Part shown: positions 1 through 8,828 of the stretch, in pieces
Numbering within the stretch: the first letter of the stretch is position 1
Layout of the letters: every line of letters begins with the position of its first letter
From: JACCTU01 sp963848525
GTDB taxonomy: Bacteria > Actinomycetota > Thermoleophilia > Gaiellales > Gaiellaceae
Reading direction: 5' to 3'
Assembly: GCA_963848525.1 (NCBI GenBank)
Contig: CAWKDZ010000002.1
Span: 1,004,468-1,068,467, forward strand
Length of the DNA stretch: 64,000 nt
Made by a program: the position numbers and the translations under genes
Notes under the pieces: generated by a model
Told to the model about the DNA's origin: nothing
The model's database searches: none
What the model saw: the letters and a program-made list of their open reading frames with translations, nothing else

Positions 1-5
1 GAGCG

Positions 6-440
6 TCAGCGCCGACGCTCCGCAACGTCGGGGAAGAGGTCGCGGGCCAGCGCCGCGTGCGACCTGGCGAGCGCAGCCCCAGCCTCGCCGCCGGGCCCGA
101 GCGTCTCGAGGTCGCCGCCCCTCCCGCCGGCTTCCGGTTCGTCGGCGATCAACGCGCTGGCGAGCGCACGGCCGCCCGCCGCATCGTCGGCGTTCCGGCG
201 CGCGTCCGCTTCCGCGTTCTCGGCGCGGGCGCGCTGAATGCTCGAGCCGAAGAGGGCTCCGGCCGCCCCGAACGCGATCGCCTCCACCGAGGCGAACAGC
301 CACGCGAGCCGCGTCCAGCGAATCTCGCTGCTCCCGACCTCCGTGACCATGAACACGACGAGGCCGGCGAACGCGACCAGGACGACGGCAGCGGCCGCCA
401 ACCCGAGTGCAGGAACCTTGCCGGTCTTCGGCGCGCTCAC
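6..440 (-). CDS. Small membrane protein of unknown function
   Basis: About 144 residues from a GTG start (SAPKTGKVPALGL follows). Two hydrophobic segments lie near residues 10-32 and 42-66, with the second ending in FGAAGALFGSS, and a charged Ala/Arg/Glu-rich tail of about 75 residues follows. The segments suggest an inner-membrane protein with a cytoplasmic helical tail. I do not recognise the family. The start is chosen because it immediately precedes the hydrophobic part; a strong AGGAGG lies at 461-470 but is rather far (about 20 bases) from this GTG, so the start is uncertain. It is divergent from the methyltransferase gene at 531. Confidence 0.6.
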   Translation of the reverse strand: MSAPKTGKVPALGLAAAAVVLVAFAGLVVFMVTEVGSSEIRWTRLAWLFASVEAIAFGAAGALFGSSIQRARAENAEADARRNADDAAGGRALASALIADEPEAGGRGGDLETLGPGGEAGAALARSHAALARDLFPDVAERRR

Positions 441-530
441 CGGGTCGGTCCCGACGGCGTCCTCCTTCCTCGACCGACGCGCGAACGAGTGCAGCCTCCC
501 ACGCGCGACGAGCTCGGTCAACCCTTCGGC

Positions 531-1964
531 ATGATCGTGCCCGTGCACGCTGAAACGGTCGACACGAACGCCGCAGCACTCGGTAACGCGCTGCGCAGCG
601 TCGGCTACTCGGAGGACGCCGTCACCGAGATGCTGGGCGAGGACGCGTACGGCGCCGCGCCGGAGGAAGTGCCCGCGCTGGCACGTCGGCTCGACCCCGG
701 AAAGCTCGGGACCGCGACCGACCTGCTCTTTCTCGCCCGCCCGGTCCCGCGCCGCGACGCGGTGCGCGCGCTCGGTCGCCGGGGCGTCGCCGCGCTCGAG
801 GCGACCGGCCTCGCCGAAATCGCCGGCGGGGATGTCGTTCCGCGGGCACGCGTCGTCCCGGTCGACGACCTGCTGATCGCCGGCGACAGCCACTCGAAGG
901 GATTGGACGATCCGCCCGACTACGTCGCCTCGTTCTCCCCGACCTCGCGCGTCTGCGCCGCGCTGACGCCGCGCCGCCGCGTCGACTCCGCCCTCGACGT
1001 CGGCACGGGTAGCGGTGCGCAGGCGCTGTTTGCCGCGCAGCATGCTCGGCGGGTCGTCGCGACCGACGTGAACGAGCGCGCACTCGAGTTCACGCGCCTG
1101 AACGCGCATCTGAACGGCCTGACGAACATCGAGTGCCGTCGCGGTGCGCTGTTCGAGCCGGTGGGAGACGAGCAGTTCGAGCTCGTGACCTGCAACGCGC
1201 CCTACGTCGTCTCACCCGAGCAGCGCTGGATGTACCGCGACGGCGGGCACATGGGCGACGAGCTCTCCGCTCTGATCGTCCGGGGCGCGGCCGAACGCCT
1301 CACCGACGGCGGCTTCGCGACGCTCAACGTCAGCTGGCTCGCCGACGACGAAGACGAGCCGGACGAGCGGATCGTCGAGTGGATCGACACGCGCCGCTGT
1401 GACGCGTGGGTGCTCGTCGCGTGGGAGGCCGACCCGCTCGAGCACGCGGCCGACTGGACCGCCGAGCACTCACACGACGTGGCGGCGCTCGACCAGGTGC
1501 TCGACGAGTGGACTCGCTACTTCGACGCGCTCGGCGCGCGCTGGATCAGCGAGGGCACGGTCGTGCTCCGGCGCCGCGCTGGACGAGGGCGCACGATCCG
1601 GATCGACCCGATCGACCCCGACACGCTCGGCGACGCCGCCGACCAGATCGAGCGCGCGTTCGCCGCCCGTGAACGGCTCTCCGAGCTCGACGCGCGCGAC
1701 GACGTGCTCGACCTGCACGTGGCGGTGGCGGCGCCGCTCCGTCTCGAGCAGGAGCTCGACGGTCGAGGCAGGCGCCGCGGTGCGACCGTCGCGCTCGTGG
1801 AGGGGACGGACTCCGAGGTCGAGACGACGCCGGAGGCACTCGAGCTCGTCTCCGCGCTCGACGGCAGCAGGCCGCTCCGCGACGTCGTCGACGAGGACGT
1901 TCGCCGCGACGCGGTCAGGCTGGTCCGGGAGCTGCTCGAGCTCGGCGCCTTGACGATCGAGTGA
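531..1964 (+). CDS. Class I SAM-dependent methyltransferase (N5-glutamine MTase-like)
   Basis: A 477-residue protein. Residues about 154-164 carry the SAM-binding loop (ALDVGTGSGAQ) and residues 222-225 the NAPY motif, the form of (N/D)PPY used by amino- and glutamine-methyltransferases of the HemK/RlmG type. A variable N-terminal domain of about 130 residues and a C-terminal domain of about 200 residues frame the catalytic core, as in actinobacterial proteins usually annotated only as methyltransferase. The substrate cannot be told from sequence. ATG at 531 gives a full-length family member. The stop overlaps the GTG of the next gene by four bases, so the two are probably translated together. 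Confidence 0.85.
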   Translation: MIVPVHAETVDTNAAALGNALRSVGYSEDAVTEMLGEDAYGAAPEEVPALARRLDPGKLGTATDLLFLARPVPRRDAVRALGRRGVAALEATGLAEIAGGDVVPRARVVPVDDLLIAGDSHSKGLDDPPDYVASFSPTSRVCAALTPRRRVDSALDVGTGSGAQALFAAQHARRVVATDVNERALEFTRLNAHLNGLTNIECRRGALFEPVGDEQFELVTCNAPYVVSPEQRWMYRDGGHMGDELSALIVRGAAERLTDGGFATLNVSWLADDEDEPDERIVEWIDTRRCDAWVLVAWEADPLEHAADWTAEHSHDVAALDQVLDEWTRYFDALGARWISEGTVVLRRRAGRGRTIRIDPIDPDTLGDAADQIERAFAARERLSELDARDDVLDLHVAVAAPLRLEQELDGRGRRRGATVALVEGTDSEVETTPEALELVSALDGSRPLRDVVDEDVRRDAVRLVRELLELGALTIE

Positions 1965-2575
1965 ACGAGCTCCTCGCAGCTGCGCTCGCGGCGCAGCTCG
2001 AGCGCAGACGTGCCACCGTGGCCGCGGGTGCGGAGCACGTCGGCTGGAAGCTCGGAATGGGCGATCGCGAGAGCATCGGCGGCGAGATCGCGGTCGGCCA
2101 CCTCACGTCGGCGACCTGCCTCCCGACGGGCTCGACCTACACCGGTGCGGACACCGGCGAGCTCCACGCCGACGCGGAGGTCGCCGTCGAGCTGGACGAG
2201 CACGGCATCGCCCGCTACGGCGTCGCGCTCGAGCTCGTCGACCTCACCGTCCTGCCGGGCGAGCCGCGATCCGTCGTGGCGGCGAACGTGTTCCACCGGG
2301 CGGTCGCATTCGGGCCGCTCACGACCGCCACGGCTGCCGGCGCGCAGGGCCGGCTGCTCGTGAACGGAGAAGTCCGCGCGTCGGCGGCGGCGGCGAACGA
2401 TCTCGCCGGACGCGTCGAAGCGGCCGCGAAGCTCCTGGCCGCAGTCGGCGAACGGTTGGGAGCGGGTGACCGGATCATCACGGGTTCGATCGTCCAGGTT
2501 TCCATCCGCCGTGGCGACGACGTCGTTGCCGAGCTGGACGGTCACGGCGAAGCCCGCCTGACGATCGGCGACTAA
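1961..2575 (+). CDS. 2-keto-4-pentenoate hydratase / FAH-family protein
   Basis: A 204-residue protein with the fold of the MhpD/fumarylacetoacetase group: an N-terminal helix followed by GWKLGMG, a central acidic motif (EVAVELDEHG), and a C-terminal GDRIITGSIVQ stretch, which is where these enzymes carry the loop before the last strands. Family members hydrate or decarboxylate 2-oxo-alkenoates in aromatic catabolism, using a divalent metal. No other catabolic gene of such a pathway is adjacent, so the actual substrate is unknown. The GTG start overlaps the preceding stop by four bases. Confidence 0.7.
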   Translation: MNELLAAALAAQLERRRATVAAGAEHVGWKLGMGDRESIGGEIAVGHLTSATCLPTGSTYTGADTGELHADAEVAVELDEHGIARYGVALELVDLTVLPGEPRSVVAANVFHRAVAFGPLTTATAAGAQGRLLVNGEVRASAAAANDLAGRVEAAAKLLAAVGERLGAGDRIITGSIVQVSIRRGDDVVAELDGHGEARLTIGD

Positions 2576-2586
2576 GGTCTCGAAGA

Positions 2587-2919
2587 ATGGAAGCGCTGGC
2601 CGGGCAGACGTGCGTTGCCTGCCGTCGGGACGCGCCGACGGTGACCGAGGACGAGATCGCCGATCTGCACCCGCAGGTGCCCGACTGGGAGCTGATCGAG
2701 GTCGACGGGGTCAAGCGGCTCCAGCGCGTCTTCCCGGTCGCGGACTTCGCCGAGGCGCTCGCGTTCACGAACAAGGTCGCGGCGATCGCCGAGGAGGAGG
2801 GCCATCACCCGGCGCTGTTGACCGAATGGGGCCGCACCACCGTCACGTGGTGGACGCACAAGATCAAGGGACTGCACCGCAACGACTTCGTCATGGCGGC
2901 GAAGACAGACCGGCTCTAG
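2587..2919 (+). CDS. 4a-hydroxytetrahydrobiopterin dehydratase (pterin carbinolamine dehydratase)
   Basis: A 110-residue protein of normal family length. The signature EEEGHHPALLTEW, followed by VTWWTHKIKGLHRNDF, contains the paired histidines and the downstream tryptophan/histidine that form the pterin site. The enzyme dehydrates 4a-carbinolamine pterin to quinonoid dihydropterin and recycles cofactor for aromatic amino acid hydroxylases; stand-alone copies also occur in bacteria without such hydroxylases. An N-terminal CVACRRD stretch resembles a short cysteine-containing extension seen in several actinobacterial homologues. It lies 11 bases after the preceding gene in the same direction and converges on the SARP regulator gene. 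Confidence 0.93.
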   Translation: MEALAGQTCVACRRDAPTVTEDEIADLHPQVPDWELIEVDGVKRLQRVFPVADFAEALAFTNKVAAIAEEEGHHPALLTEWGRTTVTWWTHKIKGLHRNDFVMAAKTDRL

Positions 2920-2936
2920 CCGGCCACTCTGCAGCG

Positions 2937-5639
2937 TCAACCACCGCGCGTGAGCGACGCGACGACGGCGTCCGGGGCCGAGCGGCCGCGCGCGAACGCC
3001 ACGGCGAACCCGTCGCCGAGCGCACGGTCGAGCGACGCAGCCGTCTCGTCGAGCACCGGCCGCTCCCACCAGGCCTCGACGCGTAGCCCGCTCGACTCGC
3101 GAAGGCCCTCCCCGGCTCCGAGCATCGTCGCCGCGCGCTCCGGATCGTTCCCTGCGGTCGCCGCCGCGAGCCCCGTCAGGCACGAGACGATCCGCTCCCG
3201 GAATCCGAGCTCGACGAAAACCTCGAGGCTCTCCTGGAATCGCCGCTGCGCCGCGTCGAGGTCGCTCTGCATGCGGAGCGCGACGATGCCGAGCGACATC
3301 AGCGCGAGCGCGCTACCGCGGAGGTCGCCGGCCGCGCGGCACACCGCGAGGCTCTCCTCGTAGAGCTCGCGCGCGGCTGGCTCGTCTCCTTCGAGCTGCG
3401 CGACGTCACCCAGGTTCGCAAGGGCGGCCCCCTCGCGCTCCGGCTGGCCGAGCGCGTGCGCCAGCCGGCGCGACTCTTCGTGGTCGGCCTTCGCGCGCTC
3501 GAGATCTCCGCGGTCGTGAGCGACGAGTCCCGATGTGATCAGCGCCCCGACCGTGCCCGAATCGTCACCGGCCAGCCGGAACAGACGCAGGCTCTCAGCG
3601 ACCGAGCGCTCGGCCCTCTCGAGGTCGCCTTGCGCCCACGTGATCACAGCGTGGGCGCGAAGCGCAGCGGCACGAAGAACGCCCGTCGGCTCCGGCAGGG
3701 CGAGTGCGCTCTCGAGCTGCGCGCGGCCCTCACTCAGGAATCCGCGCACGTACCAGTACCGCCAGAGGCGCGCACAGAGCCGAAGCTGCAGCTCGCGCAG
3801 GCCCTCTTCGGCGCAGAACGCCAGGGCCGCGCGCAGGTTGTCCTGCTCGGGGTCGAGCTCGCGCAGCACGTCGTGCTCGCCGGCGGACAACTCGAGCGGC
3901 TCGGTCACGGCGACGAAGAACTCGGCGTGCGCGCGCCGCACGGTCTGCTCGTCTCCCGCCTCGACAAGCTGCTCTTGCGCGAACCGGCGGACCGTCTCGA
4001 GCAGCTGCAAACGCTCGCCGTCACGTCGCACGAGACTGCTGTCGAGCAGGGTCTCGATCACGTCGAGCTCGGCCTCGCACACGCGCTCGGCCGCAGCCAG
4101 GGTGCAGCCGCCGGCGAACACCGCGAGCCGAGCGAAGACGCGGCGTTCACGCTCCGCCAGAAGGCGGTAGCTCCAGTCGATCGTGGCCCGGAGCGTCCGG
4201 TGCCGCGACGGCGCGTCCCGCGCGCCGGTGCCGAGGAGGTCGAGCCGCTCCGCGAGGCGCTCGCTGAGGACGTCCGGCGGCAGCAGCCGGCTGCGAGCGG
4301 CGGCGAGCTCGAGTGCGAGCGGCAATCCGTCTACGGCGCGACAGATCTCCGCGATCGCCGCTGCGTTTTCCGCGCGGAGCTCGAAGCCGGGCGCGACCGC
4401 GCTGGCGCGGGCGACGAAGAGCCGAACCGCGTCGTTCCGCGCGAGCGCTGCTGGGTCATGCTCCGCGCCGCCTCGAGGAACGTCGAGCGGCGGCACGTCA
4501 TACGCGTGCTCGCCGGACACGCGAAGCGGCGACCGACTCGTGACGAGTGCTTTGACCTGCGGCGCGGCCGCGAGTAGGGCGGTGACCTCAGGCGCGGCCT
4601 CGACAACGTGCTCGAAGTTGTCGAGCACGAGGAGAAGCTCGCGGTTCCGCAGCGCAGCGGCGACGCTCTCCACCGGAGAGCTTCCGGGCGCCTCGGTCAC
4701 GCCGAGCGCCGCCCCGACGGCGGAAGGCACGAGTGTCTCGTCCTCGATCGGCGCCAGATCGACGAAGGCGACGCCGTCGGCGAAGTCCGAGGCGAGTGTG
4801 CGCCCAAGCTCGAGCGCCAACCGGGTCTTGCCGGTGCCACCGGGGCCTAGCAGCGTCAGCAGGCGGATCTCCTCGTGCTGCAACAGCGCGGTCGCAGCCA
4901 CGAGCTCGAGCTCGCGTCCGACGAGCGGCGTCGCGGGCATGGGCAACCGGACGTGCAGAGGCTCGGGACCTGCCGAGTCGATCGCCGGGTCCTGGCGCAG
5001 GATGCTGCGCTCGAGCTCCCTCAGCTCCCGGCCGGGCTCGATCCCGAGCTCGTCGAGCGCGCGACGCGCGTCCGCATAGGAGGCAAGCGCGTCCGCCTGC
5101 CTGCCTGCGCGGTAGAGCGCAAGCATCTTGAGCACCCGTAGGCGCTCGCGGAGCGGGTGTTCGCGGATCAGCGGTTCGAGCTCTCCGACCACGTGCTCGT
5201 GCCGACCCTGCTCGAGCTCCGACTCGATGTGGCACTCAAGCGCGGCAAGGCGCGCCTCCTCGAGGCGGGCGATCTCGGCCGCCGCGAACGACTCCTCCTC
5301 GAGTCCCGCCAGCGGGGTCCCGTGCCAGAGCACGAGCGCCTCGGCGAACCGACGATCTCGCACGAGGCGCTCGAACCTCTCCAGGTCGAGCTCGCCCTGC
5401 TCGACGCGCAGGCGATACCCCGTGCCATGCGTCAGCACGCGGTCGGCACCGACTGCCTTGCGCAGGGCGTGCACGTGGACCTGGAGCGCATTCGCCGCGC
5501 TCGACGGCGGCTCCTCGCCCCAAAGCGCGTCGACCAGGCGCTCGCGCGGGATCGTCTCGTTCGCGTGCAGCAGCAGGTAGGCGAGCAGCGCCCTAGGCTT
5601 GCGCCCCGCGACGGCGACCGGGCCGTCGACGGCGACCAC
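2937..5639 (-). CDS. AfsR/SARP-family regulator with STAND ATPase and TPR repeats
   Basis: About 900 residues. An OmpR/PhoB-type winged helix (1-80, including AANALQVHVHALRK) precedes a bacterial transcriptional activation domain (about 85-215), a STAND/NB-ARC-like ATPase with Walker A GPGGTGKT at 265-272 and a LLLVLDNFEHV Walker B, then a long C-terminal TPR region. Such proteins activate genes after nucleotide-dependent oligomerisation triggered by an unknown signal. Start problem: the first beta-strand of the winged helix (SFRILGPLEV) is encoded just upstream of this GTG, in frame, but no ATG, GTG or TTG precedes it. Either a CTG near 5681 or an indel is involved. The targets cannot be read from this sequence. 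Confidence 0.9.
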   Translation of the reverse strand: MVAVDGPVAVAGRKPRALLAYLLLHANETIPRERLVDALWGEEPPSSAANALQVHVHALRKAVGADRVLTHGTGYRLRVEQGELDLERFERLVRDRRFAEALVLWHGTPLAGLEEESFAAAEIARLEEARLAALECHIESELEQGRHEHVVGELEPLIREHPLRERLRVLKMLALYRAGRQADALASYADARRALDELGIEPGRELRELERSILRQDPAIDSAGPEPLHVRLPMPATPLVGRELELVAATALLQHEEIRLLTLLGPGGTGKTRLALELGRTLASDFADGVAFVDLAPIEDETLVPSAVGAALGVTEAPGSSPVESVAAALRNRELLLVLDNFEHVVEAAPEVTALLAAAPQVKALVTSRSPLRVSGEHAYDVPPLDVPRGGAEHDPAALARNDAVRLFVARASAVAPGFELRAENAAAIAEICRAVDGLPLALELAAARSRLLPPDVLSERLAERLDLLGTGARDAPSRHRTLRATIDWSYRLLAERERRVFARLAVFAGGCTLAAAERVCEAELDVIETLLDSSLVRRDGERLQLLETVRRFAQEQLVEAGDEQTVRRAHAEFFVAVTEPLELSAGEHDVLRELDPEQDNLRAALAFCAEEGLRELQLRLCARLWRYWYVRGFLSEGRAQLESALALPEPTGVLRAAALRAHAVITWAQGDLERAERSVAESLRLFRLAGDDSGTVGALITSGLVAHDRGDLERAKADHEESRRLAHALGQPEREGAALANLGDVAQLEGDEPAARELYEESLAVCRAAGDLRGSALALMSLGIVALRMQSDLDAAQRRFQESLEVFVELGFRERIVSCLTGLAAATAGNDPERAATMLGAGEGLRESSGLRVEAWWERPVLDETAASLDRALGDGFAVAFARGRSAPDAVVASLTRGG

Positions 5640-5742
5640 CTCCAGCGGGCCGAGGATTCGGAACGAGAGCGAGTCGGTCAGGTCACAGGGTCGTTGCCGG
5701 AAGCCTTGCGACTCAACCGCCGACTCCCCCTGCAGCGTCGAA

Positions 5743-5982
5743 CTAGAGCGCTTGCTCGCCGCCGACGAGCGCCCGCAGGCTCTCGTGCTCCTCGCGGCAC
5801 GCGGGGCAGCCCTCGAGATGGGCGCGCAGACCCGGAATCGCCGCGTCGGCGTCCCGGCCGGCCAGCTCGAGCTCGACGTAGTGGTCGAGCGCTTCGAAGC
5901 AGGCGTCGCAGCCGACCTCGGGTTCGCCGGGCCCCAGGAGCCGGCCCAGTGCCTGTTTCAGATCGGGTCGCTCCATCGTCAT
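5743..5982 (-). CDS. Zinc-finger anti-sigma factor
   Basis: A 79-residue protein with CDACFEALDHYVELEL and HLEGCPACREEH, the H-x3-C-x2-C arrangement of ZAS-type anti-sigma factors, where the zinc site holds the sigma factor and can respond to redox state. No transmembrane segment follows, so it is soluble. Its ATG overlaps the stop of the sigma factor gene (AATGA), a typical sigma/anti-sigma coupling. A second ATG two codons later is an alternative start. It is likely to restrain the adjacent ECF sigma factor. Confidence 0.82.
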   Translation of the reverse strand: MTMERPDLKQALGRLLGPGEPEVGCDACFEALDHYVELELAGRDADAAIPGLRAHLEGCPACREEHESLRALVGGEQAL

Positions 5983-6644
5983 TTTTCCTCCAGCCAGTCG
6001 TCGAGTCCAAGTCCGCGCTCGTCGAGATGCGTTCTCAGCTTGCGCCGTGCGTCGTGCAATGTCTTGTAGAGCGCGCCGCGGGTGCTGTTCAGCCGCTCCG
6101 CGAGGACGTCGATCGGGACGCCGTTCAAGGCGAGGGCGACGAGCACGCGCCGCTGGTGCGGCGTCAGCACCTCGTCGATCGCGCGCTGCAGCGTCACCAG
6201 GAGCTCGCTCTGCTCCGCCTGGCCGCCGGGACCAAGGCTTGCGCTCGCGAAGAGGCTCCAGGCTTCGGGCTCGAGCGGGACCTCACGCCCCTGCCACGCG
6301 CGCTTGCGCAGCTTCACCGCCGCTTCGAGCAGCGCGAACTTGTAGACCCACGTCGTGAAGCGACTCGTGCCGCGGAAGTCGTCGAGGCGCCGGAGCACGC
6401 TCATCAGCGCGTCGTCGGCAGCCTCGTTGGCGATGTCGTCGAGCTCGTCGCCTCGCACATGCGGCAGTGCGGGTCGCCGTCGCGCGACCTCGAACCGCGC
6501 CGCCCGCAGGAGCAACGAGTGCAGGCGCGCGATCGCGTCGTCGCGCGTCGCGCCCTCGGCGCGCAGCGTGCGCAGCCACTCGCGCGAGTCAGGATCCAAC
6601 GGCCGTTCAGGCGTGAGCGTCGGCAGCGGGACGACCGGGTCCAT
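5979..6644 (-). CDS. ECF-type RNA polymerase sigma factor
   Basis: A 221-residue protein read from ATG 6644 (MDPVVPLP). Region 2 is visible around EAADDALMSVLRRLDDF followed by RGTSRFTTWVYKFALLEA, which binds the -10 element and core polymerase. Region 4 has the helix-turn-helix VLAERLNSTRGALYKTLHDA, which contacts the -35 element. It is slightly longer than the usual 160-200 residues because of an N-terminal extension. Transcription continues into the overlapping anti-sigma gene. An in-frame start 13 codons upstream is possible but would add a non-conserved leader. Confidence 0.9.
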   Translation of the reverse strand: MDPVVPLPTLTPERPLDPDSREWLRTLRAEGATRDDAIARLHSLLLRAARFEVARRRPALPHVRGDELDDIANEAADDALMSVLRRLDDFRGTSRFTTWVYKFALLEAAVKLRKRAWQGREVPLEPEAWSLFASASLGPGGQAEQSELLVTLQRAIDEVLTPHQRRVLVALALNGVPIDVLAERLNSTRGALYKTLHDARRKLRTHLDERGLGLDDWLEEK

Positions 6645-6721
6645 GAGCCCTACGCTAGCCGCGTTTCTCGTCGACGTGGGCATCCCTCCGTCTGTGTCGT
6701 TCAGGGCGCGTTTCTTACCCC

Positions 6722-7399
6722 TCAGCCCCGGGCGCCGGCTCGTTCGAGCGTCTCGACCATCTCCGCGTAACCCTGTCGGCGCGCGTGCGCGAGCGGTGTG
6801 ACGCCCTCGCGGTCGGCGATGTCGACGTCGACCCCGTGAGCGACGAGCCGGCGCACGACCTCGGTGTGGCGAGCGTCGCCGCCGCCGAGGATGATCGCCT
6901 CCAGTAGCGCCGTCCAGCCGAGGCGATTGACGTGGTCGACGTCGATCGCCGTCGCGAGCAGGCGTCGAACGATGGCGACGTGGCCGCGATCGGCGGCGCG
7001 AATCAGCCCGGTGCCGTTGTAGCTGTCCTTGGCGTCGACGTCCGCGCCGTTCCCGAGCGTGAGCTCGAGGAGGCGCGTGTCGTCACCGACCTCGCTGGTC
7101 GCGATCAAGAAGGCGCTCTGCTCGGTGTCGTCCTTGGCGTTCACGTCGGCGCCGGCGGCGACGAGCAGACGCGCGACCTCGACGTGATTCCCATACGCGG
7201 CGGCGACGAGCGCGGTCGCGCCGCCCTCGTCGCGGGCGTCGACACGCGCGCCGTCGTCGAGCAGCGAGCGCACCTTCGCGGCATCGCCTGCCCGGGAGGC
7301 AGCGATCAGCTCGCGGTCGAGCGACGCCTGCGGGCGAGACTCGCCGCCGCACGCGCCGGCCGCGACGACGAGCAACGTGGCTGCGACGAAGACCGGCAC
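6722..7399 (-). CDS. Ankyrin-repeat lipoprotein
   Basis: A 225-residue protein. Residues 1-17 form a lipoprotein signal (hydrophobic stretch then VVAAGAC, with Cys17 as the lipidation site). The rest is about five ankyrin repeats, recognisable by GATALVAAAYGNHVEVARLL, GLIRAADRGHVAIVRRLL and TPLAHARRQGY. It should sit on the outer face of the cytoplasmic membrane as a protein-binding module; its partner is unknown. It starts 22 bases after the conserved exported-protein gene at 7421-8109 in the same direction, so it may belong to the same transcript as the cupredoxin cluster. Confidence 0.82.
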   Translation of the reverse strand: MPVFVAATLLVVAAGACGGESRPQASLDRELIAASRAGDAAKVRSLLDDGARVDARDEGGATALVAAAYGNHVEVARLLVAAGADVNAKDDTEQSAFLIATSEVGDDTRLLELTLGNGADVDAKDSYNGTGLIRAADRGHVAIVRRLLATAIDVDHVNRLGWTALLEAIILGGGDARHTEVVRRLVAHGVDVDIADREGVTPLAHARRQGYAEMVETLERAGARG

Positions 7400-7420
7400 G
7401 TGCTTGGGATCATGATGCTG

Positions 7421-8109
7421 CTAGCGGAACCGGCTCGGGAACTGCCTGATCAGCCCGTTCGAGAGCAGGTCGGACATGTGCAGGGCGTGGCGGTGGATCT
7501 TGTCGTACGCCGCGACGTCCGCTCCCCAGTCGGCCCGCAGGCGGGCGACCGCTTCTTCGGTCGTCAGTCGCAGGTGCGTGCGCAGCTCGGCCTTCATCGT
7601 CGCGAGCTTCCAGAAACGAGGGTTGACCGAGGCGAGTACCGCGGCGATGACGTCGGCGTTCTCCGCCCAGCGCGCCTGGGCGTCGGCCAGCTTCGCTGCG
7701 TCACCGGCCTGTGCGGCGGCGACGACGTCGGCGGCGATCAGGATGTGCCGGCGCAGCTCGCTCGGTCAGCCGGTTGCCAGCCGCCTGGCCGTAGAAGGGC
7801 TTGACGGCGTTGCCGATGTCGCTCTGGTTCTCGAGCAGTCGCGCGACCGTCGCGTCGGTGTCGGGGGACTTCGGTCGTCAGGCTGATGATCGCCAGCCGC
7901 GTCCACGTGATGTGGTCCTCCCAGAGGCGCCGCATCTCCATGCGCAGCACGACCTGCTTCTGCGTCAACGCCGCCGGCGCGGTGCCGTGAGCGTGCGCCT
8001 GGTGGCCACTCGAGACGGCGAGTGCGGCCAGGGCGCTGAAGAAGGCGACGAGCGCGGTCAAGGCGAGCGGGATCGGGCGTGGGGCTCGTGTCGTTTCCAT
8101 GTCGGTCAC
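7421..8109 (-). CDS. Conserved exported protein of unknown function (two frameshifts)
   Basis: The GTG start at 8109 overlaps the preceding stop (GTGA). An N-terminal hydrophobic segment (ALVAFFSALAALAVSSG) suggests export. Then comes the conserved sequence MRRLWEDHITWTRLAII, and near the C-terminus NPRFWKLATMKAEL and HALHMSDLLSNGLIRQF, a recurrent bacterial family of about 190-230 residues without assigned function. Two one-base insertions break the frame, one in a run of five G at 7863-7867 (plus strand) and one near 7758-7765. All three segments remain well conserved, so sequence error is more likely than decay. It lies with a cupredoxin lipoprotein and small membrane proteins. Confidence 0.65.
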
Positions 8110-8504
8110 GTTCCTTTCGGGTTCGGGAAGGCGAGGGCGACCGGCCGCCGGAGGAGGCTCGCTGCGGCGATCAAGCCGACGACCTCGATCCCCTTGGTCG
8201 CGAGCGCGAGACCGTCGAGCGGCTCGGGTTGCGGGTGGAGCACCGGCAGCCCGGTCGTGACGGCGAGCAGGTAGCTCGTCAGCAGGCCGAGCAGGACTGC
8301 GGCCGCGGCCGCGAGCATCCGACTGCTCGCGGGAAGCAGCGTCAGCCCGACGACGAGCGCGGTGAGCAGGACGGTCGCGGCGACGAAGCCAAGGCCCGCG
8401 CCGGCGCCCTCGTCGAAGTGGGCCGGAACGAGGGCGCCGTGGATCCCCGCGCTGATCGCGCAGGCGACGATGACGATGTCGCGCCTGAGCTCGAGCGAGC
8501 TCAC
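8106..8504 (-). CDS. Four-helix membrane protein in cupredoxin cluster
   Basis: A 132-residue protein from GTG 8504, whose start overlaps the stop of the cupredoxin gene. Four hydrophobic helices are visible: DIVIVACAISAGIHGALV, LGFVAATVLLTALVVGLTLL, LAAAAAVLLGLLTSYLLAVT and IEVVGLIAAASLL. His residues in AGIHGALVPAHFDEG could bind metal, which would fit a neighbouring copper-type protein, but that is inference. Its stop overlaps the next gene in the same orientation. Family not recognised. Confidence 0.7.
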   Translation of the reverse strand: MSSLELRRDIVIVACAISAGIHGALVPAHFDEGAGAGLGFVAATVLLTALVVGLTLLPASSRMLAAAAAVLLGLLTSYLLAVTTGLPVLHPQPEPLDGLALATKGIEVVGLIAAASLLRRPVALAFPNPKGT

Positions 8505-8828
8505 CGGACGACCACCGTCCCCTGCATGTCCCGGCTGTGCAGCGTGCAGACGTAGTCGAAGGTGCCGGGCTCGTCGAACGTGAGCGCGACGCTCTCCCCT
8601 TCGCCGACCTTGTGATCCCCCTGGCCCTCGACCTCGACGGTGTGGGTGAAGTTGTCCTCGTTCGTCCAGGTGACCGTCTGTCCGGCCTGGATCTCGATCG
8701 TCTCGGGGTCGAAGCGGTAGCTCTTCGCCATCGTCACCTCGGTCGTCGCCACCGGTGCGCTGCTCTCGTCCGAACCGCCGCAGCCCGCGAGCAGGCACGA
8801 CGAGCAAGAAGACGAGCCTTCGCGTCAG
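8501..8828 (-). CDS. Cupredoxin-fold lipoprotein (plastocyanin-like), one frameshift
   Basis: The mature domain (read from 8752) has the blue-copper fold: NFTHTVEVEG supplies the first His ligand and DYVCTLHSRDMQG supplies Cys, His and Met in the usual C-x(n)-H-x(n)-M order. Upstream, in a second frame, LTRRLVFLLVV joins LLAGCGGSDESS, a clear signal with lipobox LAGC, if one extra C near 8790-8797 is removed. The gene therefore most likely encodes a membrane-anchored type I copper protein. The start is unclear; a CTG at 8828 fits the overlap pattern. It sits between two small membrane protein genes. Confidence 0.75.
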
